From assembly GCA_964486135.1 (NCBI GenBank), contig CAZAKT010000015.1:1-41804 (forward strand): a DNA stretch of 41,804 nt, given 5' to 3'. The notes under the pieces are model-generated. The model worked only from the letters and a program-made list of their open reading frames with translations. It was not told where the DNA came from and made no database searches. The position numbers were made by a program, and so were the translations under genes. This document shows, one piece after another, positions 9,556 to 16,823 of the stretch; position 1 is the stretch's first letter, and each line of letters opens with the position of its first letter. This DNA is from UBA4923 sp964486135 (GTDB lineage Bacteria; Bacillota; Clostridia; Saccharofermentanales; DTU023).

Positions 9556-9857
9556 GGGAGGGATTCCCCCTCCGGGAATAGGCCGGCCGGCAAATAACCC
9601 GAAAGATCTCTCGCCAGTGACAGGACTTCGACAATTTTTTGCGGGCTGGTTTCGACGCAAGGAAGCTTGCTTCCCTCCCTGTCCAATAGATAATGGCTAC
9701 AGGTGGCCCCCTGGCTCCTTGTCTGCCTTGCGGCATAGGCCGTCAGTCTGGCCGTAGCCTTCAGCCCGGTCGAGACCGGTCCGGCCAAACCGATCGTATG
9801 GGCCAAAATGGAAAGACAACAGGGGATGGCGACCATGGCATCAAGAGAAAAACCCAT
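9552..9857 (-). CDS. small pseudopilin-like membrane protein
   Basis: A 101-residue protein that starts MGFSLDAMVAIPC, a Gly-Phe-Ser-Leu-Asp pattern followed by a hydrophobic helix. This resembles the processing site of type IV-like and Flp-type prepilins. Two Cys in the C-terminal half could form a disulphide outside the cell. A GGAGTGG site lies 6 bases before the ATG, and the gene ends in an ATGA overlap with the DUF5702-like gene, so the two are translated together. I recognise no specific family. The good ribosome site and overlap argue that it is real. Confidence 0.5.
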   Translation of the reverse strand: MGFSLDAMVAIPCCLSILAHTIGLAGPVSTGLKATARLTAYAARQTRSQGATCSHYLLDREGSKLPCVETSPQKIVEVLSLARDLSGYLPAGLFPEGESLP

Positions 9858-9990
9858 AATAATCCACTCCTTTTCAGCTGATCAGAATTTCCTCATCAGC
9901 ATGGCAGGAGCCTGGGGGATCTTTCAAAGCCCCGGTTGACAGGGCAGGTCTCCCCTGGTCTTTTTGGCTGAATCGCCTGGTTTGGGGTGT

Positions 9991-10665
9991 TTAGCCGGTG
10001 AATCCCATAAGCTGGAGAAAGCGGCAGGCCTGGGCCGCAGTCGTTAGGGAGGCGTGCCCCGGACAGACAGGGAGATCTCCCGGCAAACCGGTCATCAGGG
10101 CATAGAGCCGCTCAAGCGAGTTCCGCATCAAGCTGTCGTCACCCGTGACAAAATCGGTCCGGCCCCAGCCGCGGTCGAACAAGGTGTCCCCTGTCAGCAA
10201 GGCGACCGGAATATCCTGGTCCCCCTCCCGTCTTTGGACAAGGAAGCAGCAGGAGCCCATGGTATGGCCAGGTGTGTTGTAGACAAGCAAGGAATAGAGG
10301 GAGTCGATCTCGATCCGGTCCCCTTCCTCAAAAGTCCTGTCAGGATGCGGGAAGGCGATCGGTTTGCCGAAAAAAATGGAAGCGTTACAAGCCGGGTCGT
10401 CAAGCATAGGGATATCCGCGGCATGCATCAAGAAGGGAAGGTCGGGCCTTGCTTCCTTCCATTTGTCGAGTCTCCCGATATGATCGTAATGGGCGTGTGT
10501 CGCGATCAGCATGGAGATGGGCAGGTCCGAAGCCAGCTGGTCAGCATTTTGCGAGGGGTCGAAAAGGACGGCATGATCAAGGCCTTTCAGCAAGTAGACA
10601 TTGCAGGCCTTGAATCGTTCGGGGAAATAGGATAATTCTTTGGTAATCTCAATAATTCTGCTCAT
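9991..10665 (-). CDS. MBL-fold metallo-hydrolase (glyoxalase II-like)
   Basis: A 224-residue metallo-beta-lactamase-fold hydrolase. The metal-binding motif THAHYDH gives H57, H59, D61 and H62. Further ligands are seen in NTPGHTMGS, in LLTGDTLFDRGWGRTDF and in the last CPGHAS. The overall pattern, with FxRGxGRxD after the bridging Asp, is that of the glyoxalase II/YcbL group, which hydrolyses thioesters. The real substrate is unknown. Its ATG overlaps the TGA of the methylglyoxal-synthase-like gene (ATGA), so the two are co-translated; genuine glyoxalase II would act in methylglyoxal detoxification, which makes the pairing notable. Cytoplasmic, no signal sequence. Confidence 0.85.
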   Translation of the reverse strand: MSRIIEITKELSYFPERFKACNVYLLKGLDHAVLFDPSQNADQLASDLPISMLIATHAHYDHIGRLDKWKEARPDLPFLMHAADIPMLDDPACNASIFFGKPIAFPHPDRTFEEGDRIEIDSLYSLLVYNTPGHTMGSCCFLVQRREGDQDIPVALLTGDTLFDRGWGRTDFVTGDDSLMRNSLERLYALMTGLPGDLPVCPGHASLTTAAQACRFLQLMGFTG

Positions 10666-11054
10666 GTACGCACCAGTTCACGCCAGTCAAGATCGCCACG
10701 GTGGATTGCCAGGACGAGGATTTCTGCCGTCGCTGTATTGGTCGCGAAGGGAATGCTGTTGACGTCACAGGACTGAAAAAGCCTTTGCTGTGATTCCGGT
10801 GAAGGCAGGGCGGGGTCGCGAATGCAGATAACCGCGTCAATCTCATTGAAGAGTGCCAGGGAAGCCAGCCGGCTATAGGTGCTGTCCAGGTCTGACGAAT
10901 AGGTCTCAAGCGGCAAGGAGGTTGCCTCCTTGATAAGGCGGGCTGTATTCAGAGGAGAGATCAAATCATGCCGGGCCAGGATCTGCTTATAGGCTATGCA
11001 GAAATTAACCAGCAGTTCATTTTTCGAAGCGTCAGACAGGAGGACAATTCTCAT
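10662..11054 (-). CDS. degenerate methylglyoxal synthase-like protein
   Basis: A 130-residue protein that aligns along its whole length with methylglyoxal synthase (MgsA, about 137 aa in Bacillus). Retained parts include the start MRIVLL, HDL, EATSLPLE, the IRDP motif, CDVNSIPFATN and TAEIL. The functional motifs are lost: the HDKKK position reads SDASK, the phosphate-binding TGTTG reads PLNTA, the SGPLGGDQQ catalytic loop reads SSDLDSTYS, and the PHE histidine is missing in a two-residue-shorter segment. It is therefore unlikely to convert dihydroxyacetone phosphate to methylglyoxal and may bind another ligand. A TTG six codons upstream could also start it; the ATG was chosen by family alignment. 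It follows PBP2, where mgsA sits in many Clostridia. Confidence 0.7.
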   Translation of the reverse strand: MRIVLLSDASKNELLVNFCIAYKQILARHDLISPLNTARLIKEATSLPLETYSSDLDSTYSRLASLALFNEIDAVICIRDPALPSPESQQRLFQSCDVNSIPFATNTATAEILVLAIHRGDLDWRELVRT

Positions 11055-11175
11055 TTCATACACCGGCGACAAGCAAAATAATTATGCGGTCAAACCCTTC
11101 TCTCCAAATATTTATTCCAGCCGAAAACCGTTGGTAACCATTGTAGACGAACACGACACAGGTTACAAGATGAGG

Positions 11176-13449
11176 CTAACGGCCCCTGTATTCATCATAG
11201 GATCCCATCCTGGCATGGGTGGGCTCTATCCCGAAATATTCACACAGGATCCTGTAGGAGATGTCAGCGGAGTATTCGCCAAAAGGGCCATCCGAGATGG
11301 CGTGGGCGATTACGATTTCCGGATCATCGGCCGGAGCATAACAGACGAATACGGAATTGGAGATGGGCTCCATCTTGTCATTGTATGCTTCAGCGGTTCC
11401 TGTCTTGCAGGCGACCTTGATGGGAAAATCGTGGAAGAGTACCCCGGTCCTGTTTGTCCGCTCCTTGGACAGGGCAACCATGCCTTCACGCAGGGTGGCT
11501 AGGTTGACAGGATCGAAGCCCAGCGAAACATTTTCTATTTTTTCAGCTACGAGGAGGCTTCCGTCAGGTGCCACGATCTCCTTGATGAAGTGGGGGGTGG
11601 GCAGTTCATTGGTGGCGTAGCCGGCGACAGCCCGCGCCATCTGTATCATGCTGTAGCTGTTGTAGAACTGGCCGATTGAAGTCTGGCAAGTGTCGGCAAT
11701 GAACCAGGTCTGGTCTTCGGGCCGGGAGTTAAGCTGTTTTTTTACTTCCCGGGAGGGCCGGACGCCGGCCGCTTCACCTGAAATGTCTAGCCCGGGCATT
11801 TCCCCAAGGCCCAGGGTTTTCGCCATATCGCTGATCTTGTCAATCCCTGTTTCAACCGCTATCTGGAAAAAATAAAGGTTGCAGGAAGTCACCACGGCCC
11901 GGCTGAAGTCTATGTCTCCATGGTAGGCATAGCAGCTCCAGAGAAAGCCGCCAATCTCCTGGGAACCGCGGCAGGTCAGGATATTGTTATAGGGGTTTAC
12001 GGCACCGGCCTCAAGGGCCGCGATGCCGGTGATCGGCTTGAAGGTCGACCCTGGTGTATAGGTTTCCGCTATCCCCCGGTTCAACAGAGGGCGGCCTTCC
12101 GTGTCCTTCAACAATTCGGAGACCCGCCCGGCCGCGTCCGGATCCTTGTCCTGGATGATAAAATCCTGGGGGTCAAAATCCGGATAGTTGGCGTTGACAA
12201 GGACGGCACCTGTCTTGGCATCCAGGACGACGACACAACCACCCGGCGCTTCCAGTATCCTCTCCCGGTGCCTGCTGCCCCGGTACTCCATGATCTTGCG
12301 TTCGAGCTCATCCCGGCCCAGTTTTTGCAAATCCATATCGATGGTCATTTTTACCTCGTTGCCGGCAAGGGGGAGCTTGGCTATCTCTCCAGGGTAGCTG
12401 ACGGGTTCAGCCGCCCCCTCCGCGTACCAGAGGTCCAGGGTATAAGAGCCACTTTCTCCCCTCAAATATCGCTCCGCCGCCTGTTCAACCCCTGTTTTGC
12501 CTACCAGGTCGTTGATCGAATAGCCGGCCGATTTCAGGCGGTTGTATTCATTGGAGGAGATGAGGCCGACATAACCCAGTGCATGGCCCACATAACGGCT
12601 GTCGGCGGTATAGCGGCGCTTGTAATGCTTGGTGATGACAAGGCCCGGGAAGCGATAGTTCTGTTCGACAAAGCGGGCGGCCAGATCCTCCGGGATCTGG
12701 TCTGCCAGGACAAAAGGCTGCCGGCTGGTATAGAGCCAGTTGTTCTCCAGGATGAGGTAGCGGAGCTGCATGATCAGGAAGGCCTCGCCATCCGAATAGA
12801 GGCGGCTACCCGAGGTCCTGTCCGGTTCGATAACAAAGAAGTCGTAAAGCAGATAATCAAAAAACTCGTTGGGGTCCTCCCGGACCTGACGCCTCTTCTG
12901 GCGCTCTGTCACCGCCTTCTCCCTCTCGATGAGATTGAAGAGATCCTTGTCCGTCTGCCAGTCTACGATTTCTTCGAAGGCCTGGCGGAAAACGAAGCGG
13001 AGTGACTCGTCCGTCTCAAGCAGGTCCAGGTCCCTAAGCTCCTCCGGCAGGTCCAGCCAGGCCAGGAGGGGGCTATTGAACTGACTGCCATATTCGTGGA
13101 AGACCAAGGCAATATCGAGAAGAAAACGGTTGAGCTGGTCATTGGTCATCTGGGTGGAAACAAGCTCAACACGGTTGATGGCATCTGAAACGGCCAGGGG
13201 CAAGCCATTCCGGTCGACGATATCGCCACGCGGGGCATCCAGGGTGATTTCACTCATACTGCCCACCGTTTCAGACACATAGGTGTCCTGACTCCCGAAG
13301 AGCTGGAGGGCCCCTGTCCGGATCATAATAATGAAGAGGACAAGGGCGACAAGGGCCCCCAGGATCGCGAAACGACTGCCGCCTGGAAAGAGCGAATAGC
13401 TCCGTTTGGCGCCGGCTTTTTGAATCGGAGGGCCCGCCAGGTCAGACAT
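11176..13449 (-). CDS. mrdA: penicillin-binding protein 2 (elongation transpeptidase)
   Basis: A 757-residue class B penicillin-binding protein that cross-links peptidoglycan in the elongation complex. It has a short cytoplasmic tail, one transmembrane helix at about 27-47, a long dimerisation/pedestal region and a C-terminal transpeptidase domain. The domain carries all three active-site motifs: STFK (468-471), SCN (522-524) and KTG (682-684). An insertion rich in charged residues (about 130-250) makes it longer than E. coli PBP2. The ATG lies 6 bases after GGAGG, which is inside the end of mreD, and the two genes overlap by 8 bases. The order mreC-mreD-PBP2 supports the elongasome assignment over the divisome enzyme FtsI. 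Confidence 0.92.
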   Translation of the reverse strand: MSDLAGPPIQKAGAKRSYSLFPGGSRFAILGALVALVLFIIMIRTGALQLFGSQDTYVSETVGSMSEITLDAPRGDIVDRNGLPLAVSDAINRVELVSTQMTNDQLNRFLLDIALVFHEYGSQFNSPLLAWLDLPEELRDLDLLETDESLRFVFRQAFEEIVDWQTDKDLFNLIEREKAVTERQKRRQVREDPNEFFDYLLYDFFVIEPDRTSGSRLYSDGEAFLIMQLRYLILENNWLYTSRQPFVLADQIPEDLAARFVEQNYRFPGLVITKHYKRRYTADSRYVGHALGYVGLISSNEYNRLKSAGYSINDLVGKTGVEQAAERYLRGESGSYTLDLWYAEGAAEPVSYPGEIAKLPLAGNEVKMTIDMDLQKLGRDELERKIMEYRGSRHRERILEAPGGCVVVLDAKTGAVLVNANYPDFDPQDFIIQDKDPDAAGRVSELLKDTEGRPLLNRGIAETYTPGSTFKPITGIAALEAGAVNPYNNILTCRGSQEIGGFLWSCYAYHGDIDFSRAVVTSCNLYFFQIAVETGIDKISDMAKTLGLGEMPGLDISGEAAGVRPSREVKKQLNSRPEDQTWFIADTCQTSIGQFYNSYSMIQMARAVAGYATNELPTPHFIKEIVAPDGSLLVAEKIENVSLGFDPVNLATLREGMVALSKERTNRTGVLFHDFPIKVACKTGTAEAYNDKMEPISNSVFVCYAPADDPEIVIAHAISDGPFGEYSADISYRILCEYFGIEPTHARMGSYDEYRGR

Positions 13450-14014
13450 TCAAGGCCTCCTCCGCCGCCGGGCCTGATTTGTGCCGTCTCCTGACCTGCT
13501 TCCAATCACGGAAGGCCAGGAAGAGATAGCCGGTCACCAGCAAAGCTCCCAGACCAGTGGACAGGACCTGGGCCGGCAGACTTGAGAGGGACAGCTTCAA
13601 GAGGCCTGGAAGTGAACCCTCCAGAGGCCTCAGGGGAATCATCCAGGCAAGCAGCGAGTAGATCAGGGCCTGGGCAAGACTTGCGGCCACAAGGAGGATG
13701 CCGCCGCGCACCGCGTACTGGCGCCAGCCCTCCCGGGCCAGATAACTGCCGCAAAGGCCAAAGGCCATCAAGAGGAGCATACCCGGGCCATAGCCCCGGC
13801 CGGCCGCGTAGTCACTGATGAAACCCGCGACCAGCCCCAGGACAAACCCATCATAACCAGGCGTCCACAGGCCGGCCAGAAGTGGGAAGATCAGTAAAAA
13901 AGCGGGCGACGGGAAAGCGGGATTGAGTGACAGCTGGAGCTCTGCCAGGGCGAAGATCAGCAGGCCGGGAGCGTAGACGGCGATTCTTCTTCCCAGGCTC
14001 ACTTCAGGATTCAT
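13442..14014 (-). CDS. mreD: rod shape-determining protein MreD
   Basis: A 190-residue, very hydrophobic protein with about five or six membrane helices, no clear catalytic motif and a basic C-terminal tail. Size, topology and position between mreC and PBP2 identify it as MreD, the membrane partner of the elongation complex. It overlaps the end of mreC by 11 bases and the start of PBP2 by 8, so the three are translationally linked. The assignment rests on context and topology, because MreD sequences are poorly conserved. Confidence 0.85.
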   Translation of the reverse strand: MNPEVSLGRRIAVYAPGLLIFALAELQLSLNPAFPSPAFLLIFPLLAGLWTPGYDGFVLGLVAGFISDYAAGRGYGPGMLLLMAFGLCGSYLAREGWRQYAVRGGILLVAASLAQALIYSLLAWMIPLRPLEGSLPGLLKLSLSSLPAQVLSTGLGALLVTGYLFLAFRDWKQVRRRHKSGPAAEEALNV

Positions 14015-14882
14015 TCCCGGTCTCCATCAAAACGAATACATAGCGCAAGGCGTCAAAATCAGCGGCCGGCTTGACGACACAGGTCACGGTTTTTCCATAC
14101 CTGTCAGTGCGGACCTCCACGACCTCCCCGATGGCGATTCCCTCCGGGTAGGCGCCCCCCTCCCCTGAAGTCACCAGCTGGTCGCCAAGGCGGACCGGCG
14201 TTCCCTCCTCGATGTTATCAGCCAGGCAAAGGCCCTGGGTACGGAGTTCCAGATCACCCCTCACCCGGAAGGAGGAACGGTAGCTTCCTTCCACACGCGC
14301 GCTCACTGAGAAGGCTTCGTGGAGCAGGGGAAGGACCTTGCTGGAAGTCATCTCCGTCGAGTGGACCCGGCCGATCAGTGCCATATCCTGATCGATTACG
14401 GGCAGGGTACCAGCGGCTTGCACGCTAAGTCCCTGCAACCTGCCAGCCCTTATCCTGAAGAGGTCGAAGAGGGGACCAAGTTCACGGTTGGTAAGGGCGG
14501 CACCCTGGATATACCTGTCTTCAAAGGCCGTCACCAGATGGAAGGCCTCCTTCAATTCCTCGTAGGCCTTGATTTTGTCCTCGTCCTGGAGGATCCGAAG
14601 ATTGAGTCTTGCTTTTTCCTCCTCCAGTTCCCCGATCTGTTCGCGCAATCTCCTGTTTTCACTGACTGCCCCAAAATAGGCGCGTGTCGAGCTCACACCC
14701 TTTTGGAAGATCGAGACGACGGGATCGAAGGCAGAGCCGAAGAGGTCACCGATGCGGGAACGTGTCGTCCCCGGCAGGGCCGTCAAAATAAAGGCCGCCA
14801 GCAGACCTGCCGAAATAAGGACAATCACCATGATCCTTGGACCACGTCGTTTCACGGTCAACCGGCTCCTTCCGCCATCCAT
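14004..14882 (-). CDS. mreC: rod shape-determining protein MreC
   Basis: A 292-residue bitopic membrane protein. It has a basic N terminus, a transmembrane helix at about 17-36, a coiled coil at about 75-115 (ENRRLREQIGELEEEKAR) and two beta-rich MreC domains after it, with typical segments such as DQDMALIGRV and GDQLVTSGEGGAYPEGIAIG. MreC scaffolds PBP2 and the cytoskeleton outside the membrane. The first gene downstream of radC is normally mreB; here only 54 bases separate radC and mreC and no mreB is present. The ATG has an AAGGAAG site directly upstream. Confidence 0.93.
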   Translation of the reverse strand: MDGGRSRLTVKRRGPRIMVIVLISAGLLAAFILTALPGTTRSRIGDLFGSAFDPVVSIFQKGVSSTRAYFGAVSENRRLREQIGELEEEKARLNLRILQDEDKIKAYEELKEAFHLVTAFEDRYIQGAALTNRELGPLFDLFRIRAGRLQGLSVQAAGTLPVIDQDMALIGRVHSTEMTSSKVLPLLHEAFSVSARVEGSYRSSFRVRGDLELRTQGLCLADNIEEGTPVRLGDQLVTSGEGGAYPEGIAIGEVVEVRTDRYGKTVTCVVKPAADFDALRYVFVLMETGNES

Positions 14883-14936
14883 CTCTTCCTTATGAATGAC
14901 GGAACCAGTTTAGCATAAAGGGGTGAAACTGGAGTG

Positions 14937-15647
14937 TCAGCAGAGGCCCAGACGGCTGAAACTGGCTGATGACTCGGCGCCGACAATGACGTGATCAAGA
15001 ACCGGTATGCCCATCACTTTGCCCAACTCAGTAAACTTTCTGGTCGATTCTATGTCGGCACGTGAAGGCGAGGGGTCCCCACTTGGATGATTGTGGACCA
15101 GGACAATGGATGCCGCGTTGGCCTTGACAGCCTCCCTGAAAATATCCCGGGGATGTATGACGGCGGCCGCCAGGCCACCTTGTGAAATCCTGACTGATTT
15201 GATGATTCGATTCCTCGTGTCCAGCAGGAGGACATGGAATTCCTCCCTGGGGAGATAGCGCATGGTCGCCTCCACATGCCGGATGACATCGTCCGGCCCG
15301 GCTGCCGGCGTCCTGACCTCTGCCTGGCGCTCGGCGACGGCGCGTTGTCCTATCTCCACCGCCGCCAGGACCCGGATTGACTTGACGCGGCCGATTCCCG
15401 GCACTTCCTGCATTTCTTCCGGGCTGGTTTCGAGCAGACCTTTGATGCCATCGCATTTAAGGAGAAGCTTCTGTGCGGTCTGGATCGCCGTCTCCCCTCC
15501 CCTTCCCGAAGTCAGGATAATGGCCAACAATTCGGCATGGCTGAGGGACCCTATCCCTTCCCTTTCCGCCTTCTCATAGGGCCGCTCGCCTGGCGGCAGC
15601 TCCTTCATGGTCAAGGGCGCCTGATGGCCCTCCTGGTCAAGTTTCAT
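14937..15647 (-). CDS. radC: RadC-family JAB/MPN domain protein
   Basis: A 236-residue protein with an N-terminal helix-hairpin-helix-like region (EVPGIGRVKSIRVLAAVEIG) and a C-terminal JAB metalloprotease-like domain. The zinc motif HNHPSGDPSPSRAD supplies H185, H187 and D198. RadC was once called a DNA repair protein, but its biochemical role is not settled. The ATG lies after AAGGAGA with good spacing. It is the first gene of the radC-mreCD-PBP2 cluster, an arrangement common in Clostridia. Confidence 0.93.
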   Translation of the reverse strand: MKLDQEGHQAPLTMKELPPGERPYEKAEREGIGSLSHAELLAIILTSGRGGETAIQTAQKLLLKCDGIKGLLETSPEEMQEVPGIGRVKSIRVLAAVEIGQRAVAERQAEVRTPAAGPDDVIRHVEATMRYLPREEFHVLLLDTRNRIIKSVRISQGGLAAAVIHPRDIFREAVKANAASIVLVHNHPSGDPSPSRADIESTRKFTELGKVMGIPVLDHVIVGAESSASFSRLGLC

Positions 15648-15767
15648 ACTGATCTCCTTTTCTTTATGCCTTCACCGGCAGGCAGCAGGAACAGGCCCGG
15701 CCGCCGGGAAGCTGTCGCCTTGATGAGATCATTTGAATTTAAAGAGCCGGTAGATCCGGATGGAAGG

Positions 15768-16811
15768 TCAGGCCAGTCCACAGGCCCGGATGACCAGGAT
15801 GGCCAGGGCGTCTTCCCCGTCGAGTCTACCCGATTTAACGGCCAGATCCGCCTGGAAGCAAGTCTCCAACATAGCTTCCAGTTTGTCGGCGGTGAAGCGC
15901 CTGGCCTGGCTGGCCAGCTTGCCTGCGAAAAAACGACTTTGAGTCACGCCGGATCCTATGATTCTGTCGCTGGTCCCTGACTCCCGGGCAACCAGAAGGT
16001 CGCGTGTCTGGCGGGCCAGCATGGTCTGGATGAAAAGGGGCGGTTCCCTGCGGGCCAGCAGGATATCCAGCCTTTCAAGGGCCTGATCGATCTTGCCGGC
16101 TGCGATGGCGTCTGTGAGATCGAAAATTTTGCCGGTTAAGTCCTCCCGGCAAAGGTAATCGATATCAGCCAGGCCAATGTCCTTTTTCCCTGTATAGGCA
16201 AAATATAGAAATACTGTCGTAAGTTCATTCAGGATATCCGACATAGCGTAATCGCAGCGCCGGATCAAGGAATCAGCCGCCTCCCGGGTGATACGGCAAG
16301 CTTCACGACGGCAAAGGCCCGATACCCACAATTGCAGGTCCCTGTTGGTCTGGCGGCCAAATTTGGCTGACAGGGCACCACTCTTCCGCATTTTCTTCAA
16401 GAGACTGTTCTGGGTCGCGCCCTCCTCCCTGAAGACAAGATGACAGTGCTCTGGCAGCGAGATGAGAATGGCCTCCAAGGCAGCGGGGATCAAATCCTTT
16501 GATCGGGAGCCATCAAAAAAACCCGTCCTGTCAAGGAAAATCACCTTGTTGTCGGAAAAGAAGGGCGGGGTCGAAATCTCGGCTTGAAGGGCCGAAAAAT
16601 CAATCGAGTTCGGGTTTCCGTCCCCTTTGAAGCTGACAGCATCCAGGCCTTCAGAACCCGGGGTAAGCAAGGCAGACAAGAGTCTGACCCTGACCTGCTC
16701 AATCAAAAAGACTTCGTCACCCGTCAGGATATAGGCAGGCCGGTCAATTGCCCGCTTAAGATCCTCAACCGTCTCAGGGTAATCCATCCATTTGTCAGCC
16801 AGTGGAATCAT
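15768..16811 (-). CDS. holA: DNA polymerase III subunit delta
   Basis: A 347-residue clamp-loader subunit that opens the sliding clamp. The N-terminal AAA+-like domain shows YILTGDEVFLIEQ and the VIFLDR segment, then the helical lid and C-terminal collar domains, with the family's usual length. It lacks a functional Walker A, as delta subunits do. The predicted frame can start at a TTG (16814), but the adjacent ATG at 16811 lies 7 bases after GGGGAG and was preferred. It lies 12 bases downstream of comEC, the same order as in many Bacillota. Confidence 0.9.
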   Translation of the reverse strand: MIPLADKWMDYPETVEDLKRAIDRPAYILTGDEVFLIEQVRVRLLSALLTPGSEGLDAVSFKGDGNPNSIDFSALQAEISTPPFFSDNKVIFLDRTGFFDGSRSKDLIPAALEAILISLPEHCHLVFREEGATQNSLLKKMRKSGALSAKFGRQTNRDLQLWVSGLCRREACRITREAADSLIRRCDYAMSDILNELTTVFLYFAYTGKKDIGLADIDYLCREDLTGKIFDLTDAIAAGKIDQALERLDILLARREPPLFIQTMLARQTRDLLVARESGTSDRIIGSGVTQSRFFAGKLASQARRFTADKLEAMLETCFQADLAVKSGRLDGEDALAILVIRACGLA

Positions 16812-16823
16812 CAAATCTCTCCC

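Noticed and set aside
9556..9660. Upstream start for the DUF5702-like protein
   Set aside because: The extra residues overlap the small pilin-like gene; the ATGA overlap at 9552-9555 gives a better start.
10669..11072. TTG start for the methylglyoxal-synthase-like protein
   Set aside because: The frame can begin at 11072 with TTG, but family alignment begins at the ATG at 11054.
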